64,000 bases of DNA from Sulfurimonas sp. (GCF_028713515.1 NZ_JAQTOD010000001.1:558001-622000); one strand, 5' to 3'; shown: positions 52,212-62,022, counted from the stretch's first letter. The notes: generated from the sequence alone by a model not told the origin. Numbers and translations: made by a program.

Positions 52212-53450
52212 TTAATTTTTGAAATGATTTGCTAAGATTTGTTTTCCGAGTTCAACACCAGGCTGATCATATGTGTTTACCTCAAATAAAGCACCACTAG
52301 CAGAGGTAAGAAGTTCATAGTAAATCACCATCTTTCCTACTGTTTGCTCATTAATCTGGCTCCAAAGAATCTCATCAACACTCACACCGTCCTCGATAAC
52401 ACTCTGCATAGTTGCCATACACTGAGCATTAATAAGCTCATTAAATGAGTGATCATTAAGAAAATCTGACTTTTCTAAATACTTTAGCGATAATTTTGGT
52501 ATCATCAACTCTTCCATGGAGTGCGCTATGTGCATAAAAGTCACTGTCTTATTTAATGGGCCATCTATTATGAGCTGTAAAAAAGAGTGCTGATCTACCG
52601 AACCGATTAATGCGATTGGCGTTAGACCAACACGCTCTCCATTGCGGTTTCGTTTTCCTAACGATTCGCCCCAAAGTTGCACCATCCATTTTCCAAACTC
52701 TTCAAACATATCAGAATAAGCAAAGAGAACATTTATGGGAAATCGCTCACTATTTGATACATAATAGGCTGATTTTTGCAGAAGATGATCCTCTTTTCTA
52801 CTCCAAAAACTCTCTAAAAAAGATTGTGCTCCCAATAACAATTTTTGAGTATCAAATCCAGCTATCGTTAATGGCACAATTCCAACAGCACTCAAGACTG
52901 AAAAACGACCTCCTACATTATGAGGAATCACAAAACGGCGTAAATGGTTCTCATCTGCAAAACGAGAGAGAATCGAATCTTCGTCACTAATCACTAAAAT
53001 CTGTTCTGAATCCTTAACAATAAGAGTAAATATTACAATAAGATATTTGAAGATAGAAAGAGTCTCTATGGTTGCGCCAGATTTAGAAACAATAATAAAA
53101 AGAGTTCGTTTTGGGTCAATCTCTGAAATTTCATGCTGAATACTAACTGGATCAGAATTTTCAAGATAGATAATTTTTTTTGTATTTGGAGTGCTTGGAC
53201 GAAGCAGCCGCTCTATTGCTTTAATCCCAAGCGAAGAGCCACCAATTCCAATAATAGCAATTGTGTTAATCTCTTTATCAATCTCACTACGCAAAAGAGA
53301 TGCTTCAGCAACAAAAGCTTGTGACACTACTGGAAGATTATAGTATCCAACCTGATTGCTATTGGCCTCATATCTAAGTGCCTCAAACCCCTTCTCTAGC
53401 AACAAAGGATCAATCAATGCTGTATCAAAATGGTTTGTGAAGTACAGCAT
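52212..53450 (-). CDS. pgi: Glucose-6-phosphate isomerase
   Basis: Interconverts glucose-6-phosphate and fructose-6-phosphate. At 412 residues it is the short bacterial form. Motifs: IAIIGIGGSSLGIKAIERLL, IVSKSGATIETLSIFKYLIV (the phosphate-binding SxSGxT loop), NVGGRFSVLSAVGIVPLTIA and the C-terminal NTYDQPGVELGKQ. The start shares a base with the gap stop. It joins the gap/pgk part of the operon to the hexose part. Confidence 0.93.
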   Translation of the reverse strand: MLYFTNHFDTALIDPLLLEKGFEALRYEANSNQVGYYNLPVVSQAFVAEASLLRSEIDKEINTIAIIGIGGSSLGIKAIERLLRPSTPNTKKIIYLENSDPVSIQHEISEIDPKRTLFIIVSKSGATIETLSIFKYLIVIFTLIVKDSEQILVISDEDSILSRFADENHLRRFVIPHNVGGRFSVLSAVGIVPLTIAGFDTQKLLLGAQSFLESFWSRKEDHLLQKSAYYVSNSERFPINVLFAYSDMFEEFGKWMVQLWGESLGKRNRNGERVGLTPIALIGSVDQHSFLQLIIDGPLNKTVTFMHIAHSMEELMIPKLSLKYLEKSDFLNDHSFNELINAQCMATMQSVIEDGVSVDEILWSQINEQTVGKMVIYYELLTSASGALFEVNTYDQPGVELGKQILANHFKN

Positions 53451-54445
53451 TAATGATTTCCTATAAGAACCGTCATATCCACAAGGCGACTGCTATATCC
53501 CCACTCATTGTCATACCATGCTAAAACTTTAACTGTCTTTCCATCAACAACGCTGGTCATATCTGGGATATAAGTTGAGCTATAAGTTGATCCTATAAAG
53601 TCGCATGACACTCGCTTATCACTATCTACTTCAAGAAGACCCTTTAGCATCCCATTTGCAGCAGTGTTAAATGCGACATCAATCTCCTCTTTTGTTACAT
53701 TGGTTTTAAGATTTACCGTCAGGTCAACAACAGAGACATCTGGCGTCGGCACGCGCATCGCATAGCCATTTAATTTTCCAAGAAGCTGTGGCATAACTTT
53801 GCCAATAGCTTTTGCTGCTCCTGTCGATGTAGGAATCATATTTAGTGCTGCTGCACGAGCTCTGCGAGGATCAGAAGAGTGTTTTGTATCTAAGATGTTT
53901 TGATCGTTAGTATAGGAGTGTATTGTTGTCATAAGACCATTTTCAATTCCAAAAGCGTCATCAAGAACCTTGCAGATTGGTCCTAGGCAGTTGGTTGTAC
54001 AGCTTGCATTAGAAATAATTGCCTCTCCTTTGTAGTTATCTGAATTTACACCCAAAACATAGGTTGGCGAATCATCTTTTGCTGGGGCCGACATTACAAC
54101 TTTGCGCACACCATTTCTTAGATGTTTTTGACAACTCACTTGATCTAAAAATACACCAGTACACTCAATCACAACCTCTGCTCCAGTGCCACCAAAATCA
54201 ACTTTGCTAATATCGCGTTCACAAAACATCCTAACATTTCTACCAGCTATGGCAATAGTGTTTGCATCAACTACTTTTGCATCAACACCACGATGGACAC
54301 TGTCAAATTTTAACAAATACTCAAGCATCTCTGGCTTCGCCGTTGTATTAAGAGCAACAAGCTCAACATCACTTCGTTGTGAAATAATTTTAGCTACAAT
54401 AATCCCTATTCGCCCCGTACCATTAATTGCTACTTTAAGTGCCAT
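53450..54445 (-). CDS. gap: Glyceraldehyde-3-phosphate dehydrogenase
   Basis: 331 residues from the ATG preceded by TAGGAG; an upstream in-frame extension of 26 hydrophobic codons has no support. Rossmann start KVAINGTGRIGIIVAKIISQ, catalytic C149 in SNASCTTNCLGPICK, and HSYTNDQNILDT and RARAAALNMIPTSTGAAKAI downstream. The position normally held by the NAD-ribose Asp (AINDLTD) reads ALNTTAK, which suggests NADP or dual cofactor use. First gene of the polyglucan/glycolysis run. Confidence 0.94.
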   Translation of the reverse strand: MALKVAINGTGRIGIIVAKIISQRSDVELVALNTTAKPEMLEYLLKFDSVHRGVDAKVVDANTIAIAGRNVRMFCERDISKVDFGGTGAEVVIECTGVFLDQVSCQKHLRNGVRKVVMSAPAKDDSPTYVLGVNSDNYKGEAIISNASCTTNCLGPICKVLDDAFGIENGLMTTIHSYTNDQNILDTKHSSDPRRARAAALNMIPTSTGAAKAIGKVMPQLLGKLNGYAMRVPTPDVSVVDLTVNLKTNVTKEEIDVAFNTAANGMLKGLLEVDSDKRVSCDFIGSTYSSTYIPDMTSVVDGKTVKVLAWYDNEWGYSSRLVDMTVLIGNH

Positions 54446-54603
54446 AAAAACTCCTATAAAAATTAAAATATACCAAACCATTCTAACAAAAATATATAAA
54501 ACAGTTGTTAAAAAGTGAAACATTCTAAACTCTGCAATAGCTTAAATTTTTAGTGAAATTTATTTTACCAATTCTAAAATCGGGTGCAATTTTCACATAA
54601 AAC

Positions 54604-54617
54604 AAAATAGCTATTTT
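54604..54617. promoter_or_regulatory. Perfect 14-base palindrome upstream of the gap-glgB run
   Basis: AAAATAGCTATTTT lies about 160 bases before gap in the 334-base gap between gap and the TrkA-C-type gene. It could be an operator for the operon. The rest of this gap is AT-rich, and no clear promoter was picked out. AT palindromes of this size also occur by chance. Confidence 0.25.
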
Positions 54618-54779
54618 TATATTTAATTATCTGATTAATTTTTATAGTACTGCTTTAAAATGGTGTGCAGATCTATTTTTGAAGTAGTATCAACAAATCA
54701 CCAGCCTGTAAGTCTATAGCAACAATACAGATATTAGAATTTTTGAACTATATTTACTTATTACTTATTGGGCTCAATA

Positions 54780-56186
54780 TTACATCTGAGTAGGAATAAA
54801 AATCTGATGATAGTCATCAAACTTATAGTATAACTTTTCGCTGTTTGTTGACAATAGTGAAGATAATCTTGACTCCGTAATGCTTTTTGAAAAGGATAAA
54901 ATCTGTATAAAATTATCTCTTTTTCTCAGCGCCTTGATTGGATTTTCACTACCTTGTACAACTTTAATGCTCTTTGAAAAAATTGATGATAGATTATTAA
55001 AATGTTCAATAACCTGCTCTTTTTCCTCTTGATGCTCGTTGAGATAATTATAAAGCTCTATATTGAGACCCATTTGAGCAGAAGCATCAAAAATAGTTGA
55101 AGAGATATTCTCAATTTCTCTATCTTCACCAAGTATTATAGAGACATCTTTTATTGAAGATAGTGCTTTATCGGCGATTTTAAAAACAGGTACATTTGCT
55201 TCATACAGTGTTTGTCTGCTTTTTTCATCTCTAAAGTGCTCCTTTGAGACAATAACCAACCCTATGTGTAGAGTTTTTATATCACTAAGAAATCTCTCTT
55301 TTAGGTTTTCAAAGGCATACTCTATATCAACAATAACTTCACTGCTTCTGTACTCTTTTATTTTCCAAATAGTCTCAATATGCCCAGGATTTACTATTTT
55401 TATAATGAGCTTTTTGCCAAGTTTCTCATGTATAAGCATCGCCCTTCTTACTAGTTTTTCAGCACTTTCTAGATTTAGAAGATTCATATCAATATAGAGG
55501 TAAATATTTGAACCAAATGGTTCTGGAAACTGACCAAGCTCTCTTTTTATTGCAAGATAAACAGACTTTAAAACAGCTGGTTCTCCCATAAGCAAAAGCA
55601 GGTCGTTCGGCTGAATCATCCTTCTACGATTCGGAAAAATAAGTTTTTTATTTCTATATATCGCGACAATTCTCCAATCTTTCTGCTCTATAACTCCAAT
55701 ATGGCGATAAACAAATGAGCTTCCAAATGGAACTAAAACTTCCATTATTTCACCCTCGCCCATTCCAATATTTTGCGCTATTATTGGAACATTTGGCAGA
55801 TAGTTGAGAAGTTTTTGAGCTAAGATTTCATCTGAATTTATAAAAACCGTATTAGGGTCCTCATTCTCAATGCTCCACTTGTTTAAAACTATGATTCTAA
55901 CTGTTTTTCTAACTGTTCTAATATTCTTTAAAATATACTGCATCTCAAGCATATCATCCATAAGTACAATTATTTGAGTAAAATCCATTTTAAGTAGGTT
56001 TGATAACTTGTAAAAGTTTGTTGGATCAAACTCATAAAACTTAAAGCGAGATGGGTTTACATCTTTATAATTTTTGGCTTTTGCTTCTATAATATAGTAC
56101 ATATTATCACTGATATATGTCTCTAGTACCCTATCTAAAAAATATTTTGATGTATCGCTATTACTGACTATTAAAATCTTTTTCAT
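54780..56186 (-). CDS. TrkA-C-type potassium/ion regulatory protein
   Basis: A 468-residue cytoplasmic protein. The N-terminal segment (KKILIVSNSDTSKYFLDRVL) looks like a Rossmann start. A TrkA_C/RCK_C-like domain lies at about 145-220 (GEIMEVLVPFGSSFVYRHIG, RRMIQPNDLLLLMGEP). The C-terminal half is alpha/beta with a universal-stress-like flavour but no recognised motif. It matches a family I recall in epsilonproteobacteria as a TrkA-C domain protein (COG3400 type). No transporter gene is adjacent. It starts nine bases after the SH3 protein stop. Confidence 0.7.
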   Translation of the reverse strand: MKKILIVSNSDTSKYFLDRVLETYISDNMYYIIEAKAKNYKDVNPSRFKFYEFDPTNFYKLSNLLKMDFTQIIVLMDDMLEMQYILKNIRTVRKTVRIIVLNKWSIENEDPNTVFINSDEILAQKLLNYLPNVPIIAQNIGMGEGEIMEVLVPFGSSFVYRHIGVIEQKDWRIVAIYRNKKLIFPNRRRMIQPNDLLLLMGEPAVLKSVYLAIKRELGQFPEPFGSNIYLYIDMNLLNLESAEKLVRRAMLIHEKLGKKLIIKIVNPGHIETIWKIKEYRSSEVIVDIEYAFENLKERFLSDIKTLHIGLVIVSKEHFRDEKSRQTLYEANVPVFKIADKALSSIKDVSIILGEDREIENISSTIFDASAQMGLNIELYNYLNEHQEEKEQVIEHFNNLSSIFSKSIKVVQGSENPIKALRKRDNFIQILSFSKSITESRLSSLLSTNSEKLYYKFDDYHQIFIPTQM

Positions 56187-56195
56187 ATCAATCTT

Positions 56196-57194
56196 TTATT
56201 TATTTTGTGAAATTATATTATCTGAAATATTTTTTTTAAAAACATCTTTTTCTCTTATCCACATCTGTTCGCCCGTGCTTTGCCACTTTCTATCAATAAA
56301 ATAGCCAGTTATTTTAATCCAATTATCTGTTTTTTGATTAGAAGTAAATGTTCTATCCTTTTCCCACTCATCAACCTTGGTACCATTAATTGCATTAAAA
56401 ATAGAACTTCTGGCATTTAAGCGAAAAGATGTCGGTTCAAATTTTATTACTCCTTGCAGTTGTGAGCTTTTTATGCTCTCATTTACTTTTTTAGAACTAT
56501 TTTCTGGGCGATGTTTATCTGCTACATCTTGTAATTTCTTCAAAACATCTTCTTCTGGCAAAGTTTTTTCAACCAGTTTCAGCTGTCCTTTTTTTGTTTC
56601 ACTCTCTTTAGGTTGAATATTTTCAATTGATTTTAGTTGTTCTTTTTTTGCCATACTTTTCTGAGGCACCACTTTTTCATCTAACTTTGGTTGCTCTTTT
56701 TTAACTGTTTTGTTTTGAACAACTGTTTTTTCTAGCACTTTTTGCTGCTCTTTTTTTGCTATCTTCTCTTTAGATTGTTCTCTATTTGCAAATTTAAAAT
56801 TCTCAATTTTTGCTATATTTTTTTGATGCTCAAGCTCATTTTTATGTTTTTTTTGCTCTGTATTTGCTTTAGAACTACAAATTTTTAGCTCATTTATTAG
56901 ATTGTTTATTCTATTTTCTTTGGTTTTTAAAAGTTTTTCTTGCTCTTTTACTGTTTTCTCCAATTTATTAATTCTTGCAAGTAACTCTCTGCTCTTAGAG
57001 CTATCTTCTTTTATTTTTGGAGCAACATAACTTCTACTTTGAGCACTAAGAGACTCTTTGCTTTGCAATTTAGCTTGGCACTTCTCATAATCACCTCTTA
57101 ACTGAGCAATATCTTTAATGATAGTCTCAATCCTTTGTGCTTCATCTGAGTAGAGTGATGATAGTAAAAATATAAATATAAATAATATTTTCAT
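56196..57194 (-). CDS. Secreted coiled-coil protein with 18-residue repeats and an SH3-like domain
   Basis: A 332-residue precursor with a signal peptide (about 1-16, ILFIFIFLLSSLYS), a coiled coil (about 60-140), four tandem 18-residue repeats each starting KKEQ or KKGQ (residues 147, 165, 183, 201), and a C-terminal bacterial SH3-like domain (about 245-318, FEPTSFRLNARSSIFNAING to GEQMWIREKDVF). It probably sits in the periplasm near peptidoglycan. It overlaps the trmA stop by four bases. Function unknown. Confidence 0.7.
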   Translation of the reverse strand: MKILFIFIFLLSSLYSDEAQRIETIIKDIAQLRGDYEKCQAKLQSKESLSAQSRSYVAPKIKEDSSKSRELLARINKLEKTVKEQEKLLKTKENRINNLINELKICSSKANTEQKKHKNELEHQKNIAKIENFKFANREQSKEKIAKKEQQKVLEKTVVQNKTVKKEQPKLDEKVVPQKSMAKKEQLKSIENIQPKESETKKGQLKLVEKTLPEEDVLKKLQDVADKHRPENSSKKVNESIKSSQLQGVIKFEPTSFRLNARSSIFNAINGTKVDEWEKDRTFTSNQKTDNWIKITGYFIDRKWQSTGEQMWIREKDVFKKNISDNIISQNK

Positions 57195-58309
57195 CTGATT
57201 TTTCCTTTTTTAATTAGTTTTGCACCCATTTCAACATGGTGCGTATATGGAAATTGATCAAAAAGAGCCATCTCTAAGACCTCGTGTGTCTTAGACAAAA
57301 CCTCCAAATCTCTATATAGTGTCTCTGGATTACAAGATATATAAAGTATATACTCATACCTAGATGCGAATTGACAAGTTAGCTCATTCATCCCGCTTCT
57401 TGGGGGATCAACAAAGATACTTTTGATATCATATGTATTAATATCAACATGACTCATTCTATTAAAAACTCTTACGCCATCAAGTGCATCTACAAACTCT
57501 TCTGAACTCATTCTCACAAACTCTATATTTTGCACACCATTTAATCGCATATTCTCTTTGGCGGCATTGATTGATGATTTTGATATCTCCGTTGCTAAAA
57601 CTTTCTCAAACTTATCTGCAAATGGGATTGTAAAATTTCCAGCCCCACAATATAGCTCAAGTAAATCCCCACCAACGCTTGAGAGATTCTCTAGCGCCCA
57701 CGAAACCATCTGCTCGTTTACTTGTGCATTTGGCTGTGTGAAGCTGTTTTCAATATGTCTAAATTGATATTTTCTATTTTGAATATTTAGCGTCTCGGTA
57801 ATGTAATCCTGCCCAATTACAACTTTTTGTCCTCTACTTCTACCTATGATATAGATATTTAACTTCTTTGAGATTTTAGTAGCTGTCTCTTGCCATAACG
57901 AATCAAGAGTTCTATGATAAAGACAAGATACGACAATCTCACCACTACTTGAACTTAAAAAGTCAACACCAAAGAGCTTAAAGTCGATATTTTCACTTCT
58001 GATTTCAAGCAAAAGTTTCGGCATTAACTCAAAAATAAACTGATTTACCTGAGGACACTCATCAATCAAAATAGAGCCATTCTTCTCTAGATTGCCCATA
58101 GCATAGCTAATCTCTTCCCCAGTATGCCAGATTTTAAACTCACTTCTAGATCTGTAATGTGCTGTTTGTGATCTAAAAACTGATATTTCACCATCATAAA
58201 AAGATTTAAACCTCTGCTGATTTAAAAGCAGTTTTTGATTCAAAGAAGAGTCATAGTCGCCCTCATAAATAACGCAGGCACCGCATTTTCCAAAATATTT
58301 ACAATTCAT
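57191..58309 (-). CDS. trmA: tRNA (uracil-54-C5)-methyltransferase
   Basis: 372 residues from an ATG 5 bases after the fliP stop; a 17-codon upstream extension lies within fliP. The N-terminal cysteines (MNCKYFGKCGACVIY) and FRSQTAHYRSRSEFKIWH, the SAM motif LLELYCGAGNFTIPFADK, the FVDPPRSGMNELTCQF motif and the nucleophilic cysteine in YISCNPETLYRDL identify the TrmA/RumA family. Length near 370 favours TrmA, which forms m5U54 in the T loop; RlmC/RlmD-type 23S methylation cannot be fully excluded. Confidence 0.88.
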   Translation of the reverse strand: MNCKYFGKCGACVIYEGDYDSSLNQKLLLNQQRFKSFYDGEISVFRSQTAHYRSRSEFKIWHTGEEISYAMGNLEKNGSILIDECPQVNQFIFELMPKLLLEIRSENIDFKLFGVDFLSSSSGEIVVSCLYHRTLDSLWQETATKISKKLNIYIIGRSRGQKVVIGQDYITETLNIQNRKYQFRHIENSFTQPNAQVNEQMVSWALENLSSVGGDLLELYCGAGNFTIPFADKFEKVLATEISKSSINAAKENMRLNGVQNIEFVRMSSEEFVDALDGVRVFNRMSHVDINTYDIKSIFVDPPRSGMNELTCQFASRYEYILYISCNPETLYRDLEVLSKTHEVLEMALFDQFPYTHHVEMGAKLIKKGKIR

Positions 58310-58313
58310 ATTC

Positions 58314-59054
58314 TTACTTGATGGAGGCAATAAGATTACCGATAATGAGATTCCAACCATCTATCAGAACAAAAATAAGTATCTTAAAGGGGAGCGAAAT
58401 CATAACTGGAGGAAGCATCATCATACCCATTGACATGAGGATAGATGCAACAACCATATCAATTACCAAGAATGGTAAAAATAGTAAAAATCCTATCTCA
58501 AATGATGTTTTAAGCTCACTAATTACAAAAGCAGGGATGATTACAGAGAGTGGCACATCGGCTACTGTTTTTGGATTTTCCATCTTTCTGATTCTTACAA
58601 AAAGAGCCAAATCTTTCTCTCTTGTATTTCTAATCATAAAATTTTTAAATGGCAAAGTTGTTTTATCAAAAGCTTCTTCGTAACCCATTTTCTCTTCTAT
58701 ATATGGCTTAATCCCGTCCTGATAAGCTTTTGTCCCAACTGGCTCCATCACAAAAAATGTCAAAATCATAGCAAGCATAACTAAAATTTGTGTAGGTGGA
58801 ACTTGTTGCGTTCCCATAGCTTGGCGTAAAAAACCAAGGACAATAACAAATCTTGTAAAAGTTGTCATAACCAAAACCATACTCGGTGCTAAAAAGAGGA
58901 TAGTTAAAAGAACTAAAACATTTAGTGAACTCACAAGCTGTTGTGGGCTGTTTGGAGCAGATAACTCAAAATTCATAGTAGGAATAACTGGCGAATTAGC
59001 AGCAAAAAGAGCAATATTTATGGCTAAAACTAGAAGAATAATTCTTAACATCAC
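58314..59054 (-). CDS. fliP: Flagellar export apparatus protein FliP
   Basis: 246 residues of the type III flagellar export gate in the inner membrane. A signal sequence (ILLVLAINIALFAANS) is followed by VLVLLTILFLAPSMVLVMTT, FTRFVIVLGFLRQAMGTQQV and PPTQILVMLAMILTFFVMEP, then the C-terminal VIPAFVISELKTSFEIGFLL and PPVMISLPFKILIFVLIDGW. No other fli gene is adjacent; flagellar genes are scattered in this phylum. The start has no visible RpoN site. Confidence 0.95.
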   Translation of the reverse strand: MMLRIILLVLAINIALFAANSPVIPTMNFELSAPNSPQQLVSSLNVLVLLTILFLAPSMVLVMTTFTRFVIVLGFLRQAMGTQQVPPTQILVMLAMILTFFVMEPVGTKAYQDGIKPYIEEKMGYEEAFDKTTLPFKNFMIRNTREKDLALFVRIRKMENPKTVADVPLSVIIPAFVISELKTSFEIGFLLFLPFLVIDMVVASILMSMGMMMLPPVMISLPFKILIFVLIDGWNLIIGNLIASIK

Positions 59055-59252
59055 TTACCTATTGCCTTGTTTATTGTCCATAAAATCAGGACTGTTCAAT
59101 CTTGCTCACTAAAATAATCTGAGCTTTAAAAATCTGGCAATAATACCACAAAATTATTAGGCTAATCATTAAAGGGAGAGTTTTTTATATTTTAATTTCA
59201 ATTACAAGCCTCAAAAAGATATACTTTTACCATCAAATAAAATGGAAATAAA

Positions 59253-60557
59253 ATGAATAGAGATAGTATAAGTATAGTAATTTTAGCGGCTGGAAAAGGT
59301 AGTCGCATGAAATCGCCAAAAGCAAAGGTTTTACACACAGTTTGTGGCAAAGAGATGCTTTATCACATCATAAAAACAGCTAGAGAAGTAAGCAGTGATG
59401 TAACAGTTGTTGTTGCACATCAAAAAGAGGCTGTAGTCGAGCAGATGGGCAGATATTTTGATGATATAAACTTTGTAACCCAAGATGCACAAAATTTCCC
59501 AGGAACTGGCGGAGCGATGAAAGGTGTCGTTGTTAAAAATGAGAAAGTTTTAGTTTTAAACGGCGATATGCCACTTGTTGTTGCGTCCTCATTAGAAGGA
59601 TTTCTAAACAAATCAAGCGATATTATTATGTCAATTTTTGACCTACAAAACCCGGATGGATACGGTCGTGTTATCATACAAAATGACGAGGCTCAAAAGA
59701 TAGTTGAGCAAAAAGATGCTTCAGCGGATGAATTAAAAATAACAACCGTAAATGCAGGGATTTATCTCTTTTCTAAAACCATTTTAGAGAAATATATCCC
59801 ACTGCTAAAAAATGATAATGTTCAAAAAGAGTACTATTTGACGGATGTTATCTCTATGGCAAGAGCAGATGGGTTAAAAATAACTCCTCTTTTAGTTGAT
59901 GAAGAGCATTTTAAGGGAGTGAACTCAAAAAAAGACCTCTCTGATAGTGAGGTTTTAATGCAGAATAAAATCAAAGCAGAGTGGATGGAAAACGGCGTCA
60001 TAATGCAACTTCCTCAAACTATTTACATCGAAGAGGGAGTAGTTTTTGAGGGTGAGTGTATTGTTGAGAATGGATGTCGGATAACTGGAAGCACTCTCAT
60101 AAAAGAGTCTCATATAAAAGCTCACAGCGTTATTGAGGATAGCATTATAAAAAACTCAGACATCGGTCCAATGGCGCATATACGCCCTGCTTCGTATATT
60201 GAAGATACACATATAGGAAATTTTGTAGAGATTAAAAAAAGCTCACTCAAGAGCGTAAAAGCTGGTCATCTAAGTTATATTGGCGACTCAGAAGTTAATG
60301 AGGGGACAAATATTGGTGCAGGCGTTATTACTTGTAACTATGACGGCATCAAAAAGTACAAAACCATCATAGGCAAAAATGTTTTTGTTGGAAGTGATAG
60401 CCAACTTGTGGCACCTTTAATCATAGAAGACAATGTCATGATAGCCGCTGGAACTACCGTTACAAGCGGTAAAATAGAGAGTGGCTCCTTGGCTATAAGT
60501 AGAGTGGATATTAGAACAATCAAAGGTTTCTATTTTAAGTTTTTTTGTAAAAAATAG
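59253..60557 (+). CDS. glmU: Bifunctional GlmU (uridylyltransferase/acetyltransferase)
   Basis: A 434-residue enzyme that makes UDP-N-acetylglucosamine. The N-terminal uridylyltransferase domain has [18 protein letters not shown] and LNGDMPLV. The C-terminal left-handed helix has [40 protein letters not shown] and the catalytic His region, then [20 protein letters not shown]. It is slightly shorter than E. coli GlmU (456). It is an isolated plus-strand gene that converges on selO. Confidence 0.95.
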   Translation: MNRDSISIVILAAGKGSRMKSPKAKVLHTVCGKEMLYHIIKTAREVSSDVTVVVAHQKEAVVEQMGRYFDDINFVTQDAQNFPGTGGAMKGVVVKNEKVLVLNGDMPLVVASSLEGFLNKSSDIIMSIFDLQNPDGYGRVIIQNDEAQKIVEQKDASADELKITTVNAGIYLFSKTILEKYIPLLKNDNVQKEYYLTDVISMARADGLKITPLLVDEEHFKGVNSKKDLSDSEVLMQNKIKAEWMENGVIMQLPQTIYIEEGVVFEGECIVENGCRITGSTLIKESHIKAHSVIEDSIIKNSDIGPMAHIRPASYIEDTHIGNFVEIKKSSLKSVKAGHLSYIGDSEVNEGTNIGAGVITCNYDGIKKYKTIIGKNVFVGSDSQLVAPLIIEDNVMIAAGTTVTSGKIESGSLAISRVDIRTIKGFYFKFFCKK

Positions 60558-60580
60558 AGGTTAAACAGCTCTATTTGCAC
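60551..60580. terminator. Terminator between the convergent glmU and selO genes
   Basis: The inverted repeat AAATAGAG/CTCTATTT (eight pairs, 9-base loop) starts within the glmU stop codon. A competing pairing TAGAGGT/ACCTCTA is possible. T runs are short, so strength is doubtful. Confidence 0.4.
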
Positions 60581-60582
60581 CT

Positions 60583-62022
60583 CTATGAAGAACAGCTCAG
60601 TTTGATATTTTTAGAGCTTAGTGGCGTTGGTTTTGCCAAGTACTCCAAATCTTTATGCTCGCCAAAGGGATTGAGTGCAACCTTTAGCAAATCGTTTACC
60701 ATACCAAAATCATGTCTCTCTGCTTTTTCTATCGCCTCTTGCAAGATATGATTTTTCAGTACATATTTTGGATTTACTTTTAGCATCTCTTCATGGCGTC
60801 TATCTTGCCGTAAACTCTCACATCTTAACCTCTCATCATAAGACTCAAGCCACTCTTGCAGTGGTTCTTGAAAAACTGCTATCTCTAAAATATACTTTTT
60901 TTTACCACTATAAGTTGATAGCTTATAAAAGAACATGGAAAAATCAATATTTGCTCTCTCTAGTGAACTAAGCATCAGCTTTAACAGATCTATATCACCC
61001 TCTTTAGTGTCAAAAAGTCCCATTTTTCTATACATGAGCTCTAAATATTTACTCTCATAAGTAGTGCCAAAATGCTCTTCCAGCACTTCCAAAGAGTGTT
61101 CATAGTTTATAATTGGCGAGAGTGCATTTGCAAGTTTGGCAAGATTCCAATGAGCGATTCCAGGTTGATTTTTAAAACTATATCTGCCCTCTGTGTCCGT
61201 ATGATTGCAAACATAATTGGACTCATAATCATCCAAAAACGCAAAAGGTCCATAGTCAATTGTTCGTCCATCAATAGACATATTGTCTGTATTCATAACT
61301 CCATGGTTAAAGCCTACGCTTTGCCAATGAGCAAGGGTTGCGGCTGTGTTTTTCACTATCTGCTTGTACATCTCAAGATATAAATTTTTTGTGTTTTTCA
61401 GATGTGCAAATGACTCACCTATAACATAATCAGCCAAAAGCTGCAGTCTCTCATAATCACCTTTTGCATAAAAATACTCAAATGTCCCAAAACGGATCCA
61501 AGTTGGAGAGAGACGAAGCACTATGGCACCCTTTTCCCAAGTTTGTCTAGCAACATCACTATCACTTCCGATAATTGCCAAGGCCCTAGAAGTGGCAATT
61601 CCAAGCCCATACATAGCCTCACTTATAAGATACTCCCTTATGCTAGAACGCAAAACCGCTCGCCCGTCTCCATGCCTAGAATAGAGCGTCTGTCCTGCAC
61701 CTTTGAGTTGCAAATTCTGCCCATTCACTTTGCCAAGATTTATAGCTCTTCCATCACCCAAGCGTGGAACAAAGTAGCCAAACTGATGTCCGGCATAACA
61801 CATGGCAAACGGTTTTGAACCTTTTAGCTTTTTTGTACCGTTAATTATCTCCAACAATTTATCATCAAGCATCAACTCCTCATCAACTCCTAAAAGCCTT
61901 GCGGCATCGTCTGAGACAGAGATTACAAATGGATTTTTTAGAGGTGATGGCTCCACTTCACAGTAGAAAATAGGTTCAAGATTTAAGTATGGTGTGGTTA
62001 GTTTTAAGTTTGAAAATTTCAT
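60583..62022 (-). CDS. selO: SelO-family protein adenylyltransferase
   Basis: A 479-residue pseudokinase of the SelO/YdiU family that transfers AMP to proteins. Motifs: YAGHQFGYFVPRLGDGRAIN, LQLKGAGQTLYSRHGDGRAV with the nucleotide-binding lysine, REYLISEAMYGLGI, the catalytic-loop MNTDNMSIDGRTIDYGPFAF and the C-terminal KVNPKYVLKNHILQ. Bacterial SelO usually lacks the selenocysteine of the human protein; here the C-terminus ends KLSCSS with a cysteine. Confidence 0.92.
   Translation of the reverse strand: MKFSNLKLTTPYLNLEPIFYCEVEPSPLKNPFVISVSDDAARLLGVDEELMLDDKLLEIINGTKKLKGSKPFAMCYAGHQFGYFVPRLGDGRAINLGKVNGQNLQLKGAGQTLYSRHGDGRAVLRSSIREYLISEAMYGLGIATSRALAIIGSDSDVARQTWEKGAIVLRLSPTWIRFGTFEYFYAKGDYERLQLLADYVIGESFAHLKNTKNLYLEMYKQIVKNTAATLAHWQSVGFNHGVMNTDNMSIDGRTIDYGPFAFLDDYESNYVCNHTDTEGRYSFKNQPGIAHWNLAKLANALSPIINYEHSLEVLEEHFGTTYESKYLELMYRKMGLFDTKEGDIDLLKLMLSSLERANIDFSMFFYKLSTYSGKKKYILEIAVFQEPLQEWLESYDERLRCESLRQDRRHEEMLKVNPKYVLKNHILQEAIEKAERHDFGMVNDLLKVALNPFGEHKDLEYLAKPTPLSSKNIKLSCSS

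Noticed and set aside
54446-54523. N-terminal membrane extension of GAPDH
   Set aside because: The extra 26 codons are hydrophobic AT-rich leader sequence; the ribosome site and the family start both point to the later ATG.
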